Source: Mallotus nudiflorus
Lineage: Eukaryota > Streptophyta > Magnoliopsida > Malpighiales > Euphorbiaceae
Assembly (NCBI GenBank): GCA_947683625.1
Contig: CANTUR010000278.1
Coordinates: 992,001-1,056,000 of the forward strand
DNA: 64,000 bases
Direction of reading: 5' to 3'
The notes under the pieces were generated by a model, which saw only the letters and a list, made by a program, of their open reading frames with translations, was not told the DNA's origin and did not search any database. This document shows positions 12,370-21,834 of this stretch, piece after piece. A program made the translations under genes and the position numbers. The first letter of the stretch is position 1. Each line of letters starts with the position of its first letter.

Positions 12370-12800
12370 GCAAATTCGAATCTATTCAGGATCAGATCAC
12401 GGCTTCAACTTGTGTATAGCTGTCTGACAGTATTCTGCATTTCAGATTGCACAATCCTCAGTAATTTGGACATATCCCGAGCTACAGAAGTCAAATTTAG
12501 GTGATTCAAAATTTAATGGAAAGATAATTCAAATATATACAGATTTCATGAAGAAAGTATGAGCAAATTAAAATTTCTTCAGGATCAAATCACGGCTTCA
12601 ATTTGGGTATAGCTGTCTGACCGTAGTCTGCATTACAGATTGCACAACCCTTAGTTTTTTGGACATATCTTAAGCTACAGAAGTCCAATTTAGGTGATTC
12701 AAGTTGATATGGAAAGATAATTCAAATATCTACAGCTTTTATGAAGAAAGTATGGGCAAATTCAAACGTCCTGAGGATCCAATTACGGTTTCAATCCATG
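12370..12800 (+). repeat. 193-bp direct repeats in U3 of the 5' LTR
   Basis: Units start at gcaaatt at 12370, 12563 and 12756, exactly 193 bp apart. Each carries a collinear series: ttcaggatca, tatagctgtctgac, cagattgcacaa, gacatat, gctacagaagtc, aggtgatt, gaagaaagtat. The third unit is cut short after tagctgtctgacagcatcag. They lie just upstream of the TATA box, in enhancer position. Confidence 0.85.
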
Positions 12801-12887
12801 AATAGCTGTCTGACAGCATCAGTCTCAATAATTCAAAATATACACGTTGGACACATCATTTGTACCTCCAACAGCTATATTTTTTAG

Positions 12888-12895
12888 TATAAATA
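12888..12895 (+). promoter_or_regulatory. TATA box of the 5' LTR
   Basis: tataaata sits in ttttttagtataaatacctc, after the 193-bp repeats and about 530 bp before the LTR end. It marks the probable U3/R promoter. The same site is conserved in the 3' LTR at 21304. Confidence 0.7.
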
Positions 12896-13420
12896 CCTCT
12901 AGAGCTGAATGGAAGTGAAGCAACTTGTTTTATCATTTTATTATCTCTTAAGCTTTCATTGAGCTCTCAAATTCTCTTAAATAATTTTTTGTTTGTATAA
13001 CTCTTGTGAGAGTTGGGTGTGTGTTAGAAATAGAATTTCTCTTCATCTTAAATCTTGGGTTAGATTATAAGGGAAGTGAGATTTATTTCTAAAGGAATTG
13101 GTTTAAGTGTTGTCCATTGAAACACTTGGGTTTTGGTTTTTTGAGTGAGCCTTGAAAACTCATGTTGTGAGGTTGTAAGAGTGAGCCATAAAACTCTTGT
13201 ATAATCTTAATCCTGTGAATAAGATTGTGGGTGATTGAAAATCCTAACTTGGGGATAAGTTAGGTGGAGATGTAGGATTGTTGTTGAATCCGAACTCCTT
13301 AAATCTTTATGTTCTTCATTCTTCCTTCTCTACTTCTATTTAATTCTTGCAAAGAATTCATTTAATTTCTCATTTTTATTTCATAGTCCTATTCACCCCC
13401 CCTCTAAGACTCTTTTCATT

Positions 13421-13432
13421 TGGTATCAGAGC
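13421..13432 (+). other. Primer binding site, initiator Met tRNA type
   Basis: tggtatcagagc begins two bases after the LTR end (ctcttttca). It is the standard plant copia PBS complementary to the 3' end of initiator methionine tRNA. Confidence 0.9.
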
Positions 13433-13451
13433 TTGAATTCTAGGTACTTTA

Positions 13452-14447
13452 TTGCTAGAATACAAGATCATGTGGAGTGAATCACAAAACATCTCTTCTC
13501 TTAGACCATTCTTTGATGGTAGTGACTATCCACATTGGAAATTTAAAATGGAATTATATCTTGATTGTGATTCCATCAAACTTTGGGATATTGTCCTAAG
13601 AGGTTGGGAACCACCTACAACTATCATTGATGGTGTGGTAACTACACTTGCAAGAAGCCAATGGAGTGTTGATCAAAAGGAAGAAAATCACAAAAATAAA
13701 AAGGCTATGATTACTCTAGTCTCCTCCATGACAAGAGAAGAAGGAGGCAAGCTTCAACATTGCATTTCAGCTAAAGAAATGTGGGAGACCTTGGAGAATC
13801 ACTATGAAGGCAACATTCAAGTGAGAAGCAAGAAGGTTCAACTTCATATGTATGAATATGAACTCTTCAAAATGAAGCCTCAAGAATCAATCACGGAGAT
13901 GATAAACCGTCTCAATGCTCTCCTTACAACCCTCAAGAAACTTGGAAAACATTTATCCAAGGAAGAAGTAAACAACAAGATTCTAAGAATCCTACCTAAG
14001 AAGGATTGGGAATCTCGTGTTACCTCAATTGAGGAAGCTCAAGACCTCTCCACTCTATCAACCGATGTGCTCATTGGTAAGCTTTTGACACATGAGCTCA
14101 CCATCAAGCAAAGAGGTGAAGAACAAGAAGAGAAAGAAGAAAAGAAAAAGAGCATTGCTCTAAAAGCTCTTCAAGAAGATAGTGAAGAGGAAAGCATTAA
14201 AGATTCTAGTGATGAAGATGGTGACATTGCCATGCTCACTAGGAACTTCAGGAAGTTCTTAAGAAAGAAAAATTTCTCAAGAACAAGGGACTTCAACAGG
14301 AAGTTCGAAGGAGATGGGAGGAAGAAAATAAAAGAGGTTACTTGCTATGAATGCAAGAAATCGGGACACATTAGAAATGAATGTCCTAAACTCAAATTCA
14401 AGAGTAAGGGAGCAAAAGATAAGAAGAAGGCATTCAAAGCTACTTGA
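13452..14447 (+). CDS. gag: Copia gag, capsid and first zinc knuckle
   Basis: This 331-aa protein would form the capsid and bind element RNA. Residues about 15-230 look like the DUF4219/UBN2 gag domain: FFDGSDYPHWKFKMELYL near the start, then AKEMWETLENHYEG and ESITEMINRLNALLTTLKKL. A very acidic and basic stretch follows. A CCHC zinc knuckle CYECKKSGHIRNEC (CX2CX4HX4C) lies near residue 300. An alternative start is the in-frame ATG at 13470, which gives MWSESQN. The frame ends at TGA 14445-14447, probably because of an indel: the next ORF continues the family-typical sequence in another frame, starting before its first ATG (ESKEEEEQQEVANLCFMA is readable from about 14460). SIRE gags usually run on, so this is a truncated gag. 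Confidence 0.85.
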   Translation: MLEYKIMWSESQNISSLRPFFDGSDYPHWKFKMELYLDCDSIKLWDIVLRGWEPPTTIIDGVVTTLARSQWSVDQKEENHKNKKAMITLVSSMTREEGGKLQHCISAKEMWETLENHYEGNIQVRSKKVQLHMYEYELFKMKPQESITEMINRLNALLTTLKKLGKHLSKEEVNNKILRILPKKDWESRVTSIEEAQDLSTLSTDVLIGKLLTHELTIKQRGEEQEEKEEKKKSIALKALQEDSEEESIKDSSDEDGDIAMLTRNFRKFLRKKNFSRTRDFNRKFEGDGRKKIKEVTCYECKKSGHIRNECPKLKFKSKGAKDKKKAFKAT

Positions 14448-14505
14448 ATGAGGTACCGAATCCAAAGAGGAAGAGGAACAACAAGAAGTTGCCAATCTTT
14501 GCTTC

Positions 14506-15489
14506 ATGGCCATTGAAAACAAAAATGAGGTACCATCCACTTCTTACTCCTCTTTTGATGATTGTGATGAATATTGTGATGATGATAATGATGATGATGA
14601 GAGCTCTATTGTGAGCAAATTGCTTGCTAAATGCAAAAGTTTGTTATCTAAGAAGAAAAAATATAAACATGAGTTAACTAGCTTAAATAAGGATTTTAAA
14701 TGTTTGAAAATTGATTTTGCTAAACTTGTTGCATCAAATGAAAAACTTGTAAGTGATGCTAAATCTTGTAATTCTTTGGAAGACCAACTTAAGAAAGCAA
14801 ATGATGAAAATCATAAGCTTTCTAAGGAAGTCTTAGAATTAAAAAATTCCATTGCTAAATTTAAGAGAGGAAAAGAAACTTTAGATAGTCTTCTTGACTC
14901 TCAAAAATTTTATGGAGATACCCATGGAATTGGATATAAAAATGGAATGTCTTCATCATCCTCATCACATATTACTTTTATTAAAGCTTCACATGATTCT
15001 ACTCCTTCAACCTCAAATGAGATTCAAGCTAAAAAATCTCATGTGTTAAATAGCAAGGAAAAATCTCATAAGATTAACCCTTCATTAACACAAAGAGGTA
15101 AGTCTCAAATTAGAGCATCTCAACCTAAGCATGCTTATATGTACACTAGACATAATTATAATAGGCATGTTGCACAATACAATGCACATAAACATATTGC
15201 ACAAACTTATCAAAATGCTCATCACCATTGCCAATGTATGTCTCATTTAATGTCACAAAATAATAACAAAAGATACACACAACACCAAAGGCATGCTACA
15301 CACACTAGGAAAGCATTTCATTCTAGGAGAAATAAATTTAAAAATATTGTATGTTCATATTGCATGATTAAAGGACATACCAATAATGAGTGTTTTTATA
15401 GAAAACTGCATATGAATTTACTTCCTACGGATTATCTTAAAACTAACCAACCTAGACCAAAAAAGGTTTGGGTCCAAAAGAACACTTAA
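14506..15489 (+). CDS. Gag C-terminal part with coiled coil and second zinc knuckle, frame-shifted
   Basis: This 327-aa ORF is in a different frame from gag and from pol. It is Asp/Ser-rich at the start, then has a long predicted coiled coil (about residues 45-135, LEDQLKKANDENHKLSKEV), a His-rich middle and a second CX2CX4HX4C motif, CSYCMIKGHTNNEC, at about residues 283-296. The family-typical sequence is already readable upstream of the ATG, from about 14460, so 14506 is a convenience start, not a true one. The ORF stops at 15487-15489; pol opens 15 bases later in another frame with its own upstream stop at 15501. A simple ribosomal frameshift cannot join them because the frames do not overlap. 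It is the C-terminal part of a once-continuous gag-pol. Confidence 0.7.
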   Translation: MAIENKNEVPSTSYSSFDDCDEYCDDDNDDDESSIVSKLLAKCKSLLSKKKKYKHELTSLNKDFKCLKIDFAKLVASNEKLVSDAKSCNSLEDQLKKANDENHKLSKEVLELKNSIAKFKRGKETLDSLLDSQKFYGDTHGIGYKNGMSSSSSSHITFIKASHDSTPSTSNEIQAKKSHVLNSKEKSHKINPSLTQRGKSQIRASQPKHAYMYTRHNYNRHVAQYNAHKHIAQTYQNAHHHCQCMSHLMSQNNNKRYTQHQRHATHTRKAFHSRRNKFKNIVCSYCMIKGHTNNECFYRKLHMNLLPTDYLKTNQPRPKKVWVQKNT

Positions 15490-15503
15490 ATTATATCGTG
15501 TAG

Positions 15504-18500
15504 ATGTGCTTGAAATCCACAAGAACAAAAAGCAAATGGTATCTCGATAGTGGATGTTCAAGGCATATGACAGGAGACAAAGAGCAATTCAATAAACTTG
15601 ATGCTAAGGATGGAGGACATGTTACTTTCGGAGATAATGCAAAAGGAAAAATTATTGGCGTTGGAGAAATAGGTAATCCGCAATCCTTATCTATACATCA
15701 TGTGTTGTTTGTTGATGGTCTTAAACACAATCTGCTTAGTATAAGTCAATTATGTGACATGGGAAATAAAGTAACTTTTTATCCTAAAAATTGCTTTGTT
15801 AGTAGTCTTGATGAAAATAAAATTATTTTTAGTGGTGAAAGAGTAGACAATGTTTATGTCATTGATTTGAATAAAATTGATAATAAAGATATAAAATGCT
15901 TAGTGTCTATCTCCCATAACACATGGACATGGCATAGAAGATTAGGACATGCAAATTTTGAGCTTTTAAATGATCTTTGTAAACATGAACTTGTACTTTG
16001 TTTACCTAAGCTTGAATTCACTAAAGATAAACCTTGTGATGCTTGTCAAAAGGGAAAACAATCCAAGTCCTCATTTAAGCTAAAAAATGTAGTGTCCACC
16101 TCTAGGCCACTTGAACTTATACATATGGATTTATTTGGACCAACTAGAATTGCTAGTCTTGGTGGAATGCACTATGCTTATGTATTGGTTGATGACTACT
16201 CTAGATACACTTGGGTATGTTTTCTTGCTCATAAGAATGATGCATTTAAAGCTTTTGAAAATTTTTCAAAAAGAGTTCAAAAAGAAAAAGGATTTTGTAT
16301 TTCATCCATTAGAAGTGATCATGGAACCGAATTTGAAAATGAATTTTTTAAAAACTATTGTAATGAAAATGGTATTTCTCATACATTTTCATCTCCTAGA
16401 ACCCCTCAACAAAATGGGGTAGTTGAAAGGAAAAATAGAACTCTTGTGGAAATGGCTAGAACAATGCTTCATGAGTATAATTTGCCTTTATACTTTTGGG
16501 CGGAAGCTGTTAACACATCTTGTTATATTTCAAATCGAGTTTTCAAAAGACCAATTTTAAATAAAACGTCTTATGAGCTATGGAACAATAGAAAACCCAA
16601 AATCTCATATCTAAGAGTATTTGGATGCAAGTGCTTTATATTGAACACGAAGGATAATCTTGGAAAATTTGATTCCAAAGCCGATGAAGGAATTTTCCTA
16701 GGCTATTCCATCTCTAGCAAGGCATATAGGGTCTTTAATAAGAGAACTCTAGTAGTTGAAGAGTCAATGCATGTGGTATTTGATGAATCAAACTCACTTG
16801 ATCCTAGAAAGGATGTTTGTAGTGTTGATGATCTTGTAGGTGACAATGAGATTATGGAAACACAAGAAGAAAATGCTAGTAAGCCTTTGGAACTTAAAGA
16901 GCCAAGCAAGAAGGAAAATGAGGAGACATCTCAACCTACCTTGAAGGATGAACTTCCAAAGGATTGGCAATTCAAGAAAGCTCACCCTCAAAACCTCATT
17001 ATAGGTGACACTACAAAAGGGGTAACTACTAGATCTCAATTAAAATCTACTGTTAATTTAGCCTTCATTTCTCAAATTGAACCCAAAAATATTGATGATG
17101 CTTTGTGTGATGAATTTTGGGTCCTTGCTATGCAAGAAGAGTTAAATCAATTTGAGAGAAACAAGGTTTGGACCTTGGTTCCTAGACCTAAACATCATCC
17201 TATTATAGGCACAAAATGGGTGTTTAGAAATAAGATGAATGAACAAGGTGTCATAACTAGGAACAAAGCTAGACTAGTAGCTAAAGGTTATAATCAAGAG
17301 GAAGGCATTGATTATGATGAAACCTTTGCCCCTGTTGCAAGGTTAGAAGCTATTAGGATGCTACTTGCATTTGCATCATACATGAATTTTAAACTTTTTC
17401 AAATGGATGTTAAAAGTGCATTTTTAAATGGTTTTATTGAAGAGGAGGTATATGTTGAACAACCTCTGGGTTTTGAAAGTTTTAACTCTCCAAATCATGT
17501 TTTTAAATTGTCAAAAGCATTGTATGGATTGAAACAAGCTCCAAGAGCTTGGTATGAAAGATTGAGTAACTTTTTACTAGAGAAAGGTTTCTCTAAAGGA
17601 AAAGTTGACACAACTCTCTTCATAAAGAAATCCAAGCATAATTTATTAATTGTTAAAATTTATGTTGATGATATTATTTTTGGTGCTACTGACCATTGCT
17701 TGTGTGAGGAATTTTCTAAGCTAATGCAAGGAGAATTTGAGATGAGTATGATGGGAGAACTCAAGTTCTTTCTTGGACTTCAAATCAAGCAATATGAAAA
17801 TGGGATTTTCATTAATCAAACCAAATATACAAGGGACATTCTCAAGAAGTTTGGAATGGATGGAGCTAAATCAAGCAAAACTCCAATGAGCACAACAACC
17901 AAACTAAATAAGGATGAGAATGGTAAACCAGTTGATGAAAAGCGATTTAGAGGTATGATTGGATCCCTTCTTTATTTAACTGCTAGTAGACCCGATATTA
18001 TGTTTGCTACTTGCTTGTGTGCTAGATTTCAATCAAGTCCTAGAGAGTCTCATTTGAATGCTATTAAAAGAATTTTCAAATATCTTTGTGGTACAATGCA
18101 TTTAGGACTTTGGTATCCTAGGAGTTCTTCCTTTGACCTGATTAGTTATTCTGATGCTGATTTTGCTAGTAGCTTACTAGATAGAAAAAGCACTTCTGGA
18201 ACTTGTCAAATTTTAGGAAATTGCTTAGTTTCTTGGTTTAGTAAGAAACAAGTTTCAGTTGCCTTGTCCACCACTGAAGCAGAATATGTGGCAGCTAGTT
18301 GTTGTTGCACCCAAGTTCTATGGCAAAAACAACAACTTTTGGACTATGGCATTGATATTAATCACATTCCAATTAAGTGTGATAATACAAGTGCTATAAA
18401 CCTTAGTAAGAATCCCATTCAACATTCTAGAACTAAGCATATTGATATTAGACATCATTTCTTACGTGATCATGTGCAAAATGGTGATATTTTTCTTGAT

Positions 18501-18614
18501 TTTGTTGATACTAATAATCAATTAGCAGACATCTTTACCAAACCTCTTTGTGAGGAAAGATTGAATTTTATTAAGCATGAACTTGGTATGATTGATGGCT
18601 CAAGCTTGTCTTGA
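15504..18614 (+). CDS. pol: Copia pol: protease, integrase, reverse transcriptase, RNase H
   Basis: This 1036-aa frame is uninterrupted. Protease: WYLDSGCSRHMTG with the catalytic Asp at residue 15. Gag-pre-integrase/zinc region: HRRLGH to CDACQKGKQ. Integrase core: D at about 208 (HMDLFGP), D at about 271 (IRSDHGTEF), E at about 307 (NGVVERKNR), the DD35E arrangement. C-terminal integrase: FDSKADEGIFLGYS. RT from about 565: WVFRNKMNEQG, FQMDVKSAFLNG, and YVDDIIFG near 720. RNase H: SYSDADFASS, TEAEYVAAS, KCDNTSAI, HIDIRHHFL. All catalytic residues appear present. It acts in the cytoplasmic particle (copying) and in the nucleus (integration). The start Met lies in degenerate context; the natural protein is made as a gag-pol polyprotein, so this ATG is arbitrary. 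Confidence 0.92.
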   Translation: MCLKSTRTKSKWYLDSGCSRHMTGDKEQFNKLDAKDGGHVTFGDNAKGKIIGVGEIGNPQSLSIHHVLFVDGLKHNLLSISQLCDMGNKVTFYPKNCFVSSLDENKIIFSGERVDNVYVIDLNKIDNKDIKCLVSISHNTWTWHRRLGHANFELLNDLCKHELVLCLPKLEFTKDKPCDACQKGKQSKSSFKLKNVVSTSRPLELIHMDLFGPTRIASLGGMHYAYVLVDDYSRYTWVCFLAHKNDAFKAFENFSKRVQKEKGFCISSIRSDHGTEFENEFFKNYCNENGISHTFSSPRTPQQNGVVERKNRTLVEMARTMLHEYNLPLYFWAEAVNTSCYISNRVFKRPILNKTSYELWNNRKPKISYLRVFGCKCFILNTKDNLGKFDSKADEGIFLGYSISSKAYRVFNKRTLVVEESMHVVFDESNSLDPRKDVCSVDDLVGDNEIMETQEENASKPLELKEPSKKENEETSQPTLKDELPKDWQFKKAHPQNLIIGDTTKGVTTRSQLKSTVNLAFISQIEPKNIDDALCDEFWVLAMQEELNQFERNKVWTLVPRPKHHPIIGTKWVFRNKMNEQGVITRNKARLVAKGYNQEEGIDYDETFAPVARLEAIRMLLAFASYMNFKLFQMDVKSAFLNGFIEEEVYVEQPLGFESFNSPNHVFKLSKALYGLKQAPRAWYERLSNFLLEKGFSKGKVDTTLFIKKSKHNLLIVKIYVDDIIFGATDHCLCEEFSKLMQGEFEMSMMGELKFFLGLQIKQYENGIFINQTKYTRDILKKFGMDGAKSSKTPMSTTTKLNKDENGKPVDEKRFRGMIGSLLYLTASRPDIMFATCLCARFQSSPRESHLNAIKRIFKYLCGTMHLGLWYPRSSSFDLISYSDADFASSLLDRKSTSGTCQILGNCLVSWFSKKQVSVALSTTEAEYVAASCCCTQVLWQKQQLLDYGIDINHIPIKCDNTSAINLSKNPIQHSRTKHIDIRHHFLRDHVQNGDIFLDFVDTNNQLADIFTKPLCEERLNFIKHELGMIDGSSLS

Positions 18615-20337
18615 TCACTTGTTAAATTGATGAATTGATGTTTGGATTCTTATGTGATTTTATTATTTTCAGCGTCATGTATATATTTTGTTTTAAAGGT
18701 ATTTGCTTTAGCAAATTTAGTTCATATACATGATATATTGTATTTCCCATTTGCATGATCTTTGTATCAATTTTAATTGGATTTGTGTGGATTCATTCAT
18801 TTTTTTAATCCCTCCTATTTTGCAAATTAATAATTAATTATTGAGCTAAATTCAATTAATTAATTATTTTAAATAGCATAAATATTCCTCCTCCTTAACA
18901 AAATTTTTTATTTTAGGTTTATTTTTGGTATACTTTCTGTATCTAAGTTTTGAGCTGTTAAATGTGTTTTATAACTATTTTTCGTTAGTTTATGTTCGGT
19001 TTATTTTTTGAATATTTTTTGGATATAAAACATGAGCTGTTAGTTTTATATCTTGATTACAATTGGTATTTTAATATCATTGTATTTTTTTAATACAATT
19101 TTATTTGCATTTTGACGAAAGGTAATATAGGTTGGGTATGACCTATAAAAGTTTTCAATTGGTATCAGGATTAAAAAAAAAAAAATTTGAGTTTGTTTAA
19201 TTTTTGTGTTTTCTTAGAAATTATTTTTATCTTTGATAATGCATGGATATTTTTAAGATTTGGTCTATCTTTGCATTTTGACAAAGGAGGAAAAATAATT
19301 GAGTTTGCATGCGTACCTAGTTAATTTCTTTTAAGGGAAATTTTTTTTCAAAGATGTGTTTATGTAAGTGACATAACTATGTGATAGTGTGTCCCTAATA
19401 TCAATATTTTTTAATTCCATTGAAATAGGGGGTGAAAATTATTTGAATTTATTTCACATAATTCTTTTTCTCATGCATAATAACAATGTAAGCATGCTAG
19501 TTTTGTCCTTATGATAAATAGCCTTGTTTTGCTTACTTTATTTTTATATTACATGAATTTTTTTTTTTTTTTTTTTTTTTGCATGACTATTAATTGAGCT
19601 TATTCATGCAACATTCATGTATACATTTTTTTTAAATGGCTTTTATCTTTTAAAATGACATGAATTTCATAAAGATTTTGAATATCTTTGCTTGCATTGT
19701 TTTGGTTCTTAATCTTTTATTCCCTTTAGTATTTTTGGCTCCCTTAGGTCTATTTTCCCTTATATCTCTCTCTTTTCTTTTTGTCTTTGACAAAGGGGGA
19801 GAAGAAACTAAAGAAGCTATGTGCTTAGGGGATAGATAATTGTGTTTAAGATATGCTAAGTACCACATGATTATGTATGATTGAATAGCTAAACTCTATA
19901 TGATCATGTGATGTTTTGATATAGCATACATGTTATTTTGTGATGCATTACATGTTTGAAATTATTTCCTTCATATTATTTAATAACTTGTTATCTTTAT
20001 TTTTGATAAGAAGGATGATGAAATTTATTTATATTTCTTATCATGTCCAAAAAGGAGGAGAAATAAAGAAATATATTTTTGATTAAGGAATATATTTGTT
20101 AAACCCTTATACATGCTATGATAAATCATTTATTTATATGCTCTAATACATGATAAATATTGAATTTATGCACATGTTAAGGGGGAGCAAAATTATTTCT
20201 TATTTTGCATTTGTTTAATTTGTAAGGGAGAGCTATTTTTATTTAATATGCTTATATATGTTATTTATTTTTTACACACACACACATATTATTTATCATA
20301 TTTTCAAATTGGTTGTCAAAGCCAAAAAGGGGGAGAT
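18615..20337 (+). other. 3' noncoding region of the SIRE-like element
   Basis: The stretch is T-rich with no ORF of note. Some SIRE elements have an env-like ORF here; I see none. It contains a 20+ T run (about 19559-19580), a short CA run (about 20274-20286) and several polypurine motifs like the true PPT: gacaaaggaggaaaaa (about 19271), gacaaagggggagaagaaac (about 19789), aaaaaggaggagaaataaag (about 20050), taagggggagcaaaa (about 20179). Confidence 0.7.
20325..20337 (+). other. Polypurine tract of the SIRE-like element
   Basis: aaaaagggggaga followed by ttgttaacc lies directly before the TG that starts the 3' LTR. It primes plus-strand DNA synthesis. Confidence 0.85.
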
Positions 20338-20625
20338 TGTTAACCATTTGCATGATCAAACTCCTAATTTTGGACTTTGACAAATAATTTTTATACTAAT
20401 AATTTCAATTAAGTGTGTAGGGAATTATATACCAAACATATACCAAGCATATACAATTTTGGATTTATAGTGACTTTTCGGGCTGATTAAACCTCTGAGA
20501 TTGAAGAAGGTTTTTGACATATTTAAAGCTCTTAAATGAGAAAATGGGCTTCTTAACATTTGAAGAAGACATCTTGAGCTTTCTGAATTGGGCTTTTTTG
20601 TGAAAATCCAAGTTCATTTGGTTAT

Positions 20626-21215
20626 GCAAATTTTGAGTTGAAATTCACGTATACGTCTGCCATCTCAGACTGCACATCTCTTAGTATTTTGGACATATCT
20701 TGAGTTACAGAAGTCCAATTAAGGTGATTCAAAATTATATGAAAATATAAGTCAAATATATACAACTTTGATGAAGAAAATATAGGCAAATTCGAATCTA
20801 TTCAGGATCAGATCACGGCTTCAACTTGTATATAGCTGTCTGACAGTATTCTGCATTTCAGATTGCACAATCCTCAGTAATTTGGACATATCCCGAGCTA
20901 CAGAAGTCAAATTTAGGTGATTAAAAATTTAATGGAAAGATAATTCAAATATATACAGATTTCATGAAGAAAGTATGAGCAAATTAAAATTTCTTCAGGA
21001 TCAAATCACGGCTTCAATTTGGGTATAGCTGTCTGACCGTAGTCTGCATTACAGATTGCACAACCCTTAGTATTTTGTACATATCTTAAGCTACAGAAGT
21101 CCAATTTAGGTGATTCAAGTTGATATAGAAAGATAATTCAAATATCTACAGCTTTTATGAAGAAAGTATGGGCAAATTCAAACGTCCTGAGGATCCAATT
21201 ACGGTTTCAATCCAT
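20626..21215 (+). repeat. U3 direct repeats of the 3' LTR, four units
   Basis: Units start at gcaaat at 20626, 20786, 20979 and 21172. The last three are spaced 193 bp; the first is shorter (160 bp) and diverged, with cagactgcacat, ttggacatatcttgag and ttacagaagtcc in the same order. The first unit is absent from the truncated 5' LTR. Confidence 0.85.
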
Positions 21216-21303
21216 GAATAGCTGTCTGACAGCATCAGTCTCAATAATTCAAAATATACACGTTGGACACATCATTTGCACCTCCAACAGCTATATTTTT
21301 TAG

Positions 21304-21310
21304 TATAAAT
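21304..21310 (+). promoter_or_regulatory. TATA box of the 3' LTR
   Basis: tataaat in the same context (tttagtataaatacctc) as in the 5' LTR. It could drive read-out transcription into downstream DNA. Confidence 0.6.
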
Positions 21311-21834
21311 ACCTCTAGAGCTGAATGGAAGTGAAGCAACTTGTTTTATCATTTTATTATCTCTTAAGCTTTCATTGAGCTCTCAAATTCTCTTAAATAA
21401 TTCTTTGTTTGTATAACTCTTGTGAGAGTTGGGTGTGTGTTAGAAATAGAATTTCTCTTCATCTTAAATCTTGGGTTAGATTATAAGGGAAGTGAGATTT
21501 ATTTCTAAAGGAATTGGTTTAAGTGTTGTCTATTGAAACACTTGGGTTTTGGTTTTTTGAGTGAGCCTTGAAAACTCATGTTGTGAGGTTGTAAGAGTGA
21601 GCCATAAAACTCTTGTATAATCTTAATCCTGTGAATAAGATTGTGGGTGATTGAAAATCCTAACTTGGGGATAAGTTAGGTGGAGACGTAGGATTGTTGT
21701 TGAATCCGAACTCCTTAAATCTTTATGTTCTTCATTCTTCCTTCTCTACTTCTATTTAATTCTTGCAAAGAATTCATTTAATTTCTCATTTTTATTTCAT
21801 AGTCCTATTCACCCCCCCTCTAGGACTCTTTTCA

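Larger units (their letters stand above)
12367..13418 (+). repeat. 5' LTR of the SIRE-like element, 5'-truncated
   Basis: The 1052 bp are collinear with 20783-21834. The LTR ends at ctcttttca followed by the PBS. It begins internally, at taggcaaattcg, and so lacks the TGTTAACC start and the first 445 bp seen in the 3' LTR. Upstream sequence is unrelated A-rich DNA. The TATA box and two and a half of the U3 repeats are retained, so a promoter may still be present. Confidence 0.9.
12367..21834 (+). mobile_element. SIRE/Maximus-like Ty1/copia retrotransposon, nearly complete
   Basis: The order is truncated 5' LTR, Met-tRNA-type PBS, gag, second gag ORF, pol (PR-INT-RT-RNH), 1.7-kb 3' noncoding region, PPT, full 3' LTR. 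INT before RT with YVDD and RNase H at the end makes it Ty1/copia. Long LTRs (1497 bp), a large gag with a C-terminal coiled-coil part, and pol motifs such as WVFRNKMNEQG point to the SIRE/Maximus lineage. The LTRs differ by about 10 substitutions over the shared 1052 bp, all the rest being collinear without indels, so insertion is recent. The 5' LTR lacks the first 445 bp and no target-site duplication is visible. Pol is open, but gag is split by frameshifts, so autonomous activity is doubtful. Confidence 0.9.
20338..21834 (+). repeat. 3' LTR of the SIRE-like element, full length
   Basis: 1497 bp from TGTTAACC (after the PPT) to CTCTTTTCA. It has the canonical TG...CA ends. The last 1052 bp match the 5' LTR. 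The base run after it is aaaat; no matching duplication is found on the left because the left LTR end is missing. Confidence 0.92.

Noticed and set aside
14277..14540. Minus-strand open frame across the gag end
   Set aside because: Lies opposite gag coding sequence and is Ser/Phe-rich, a typical antisense shadow.
18615..20337. Possible env-like gene after pol in the SIRE-like element
   Set aside because: No frame of useful length, signal peptide or membrane segment is present; only T-rich noncoding DNA with PPT-like motifs.
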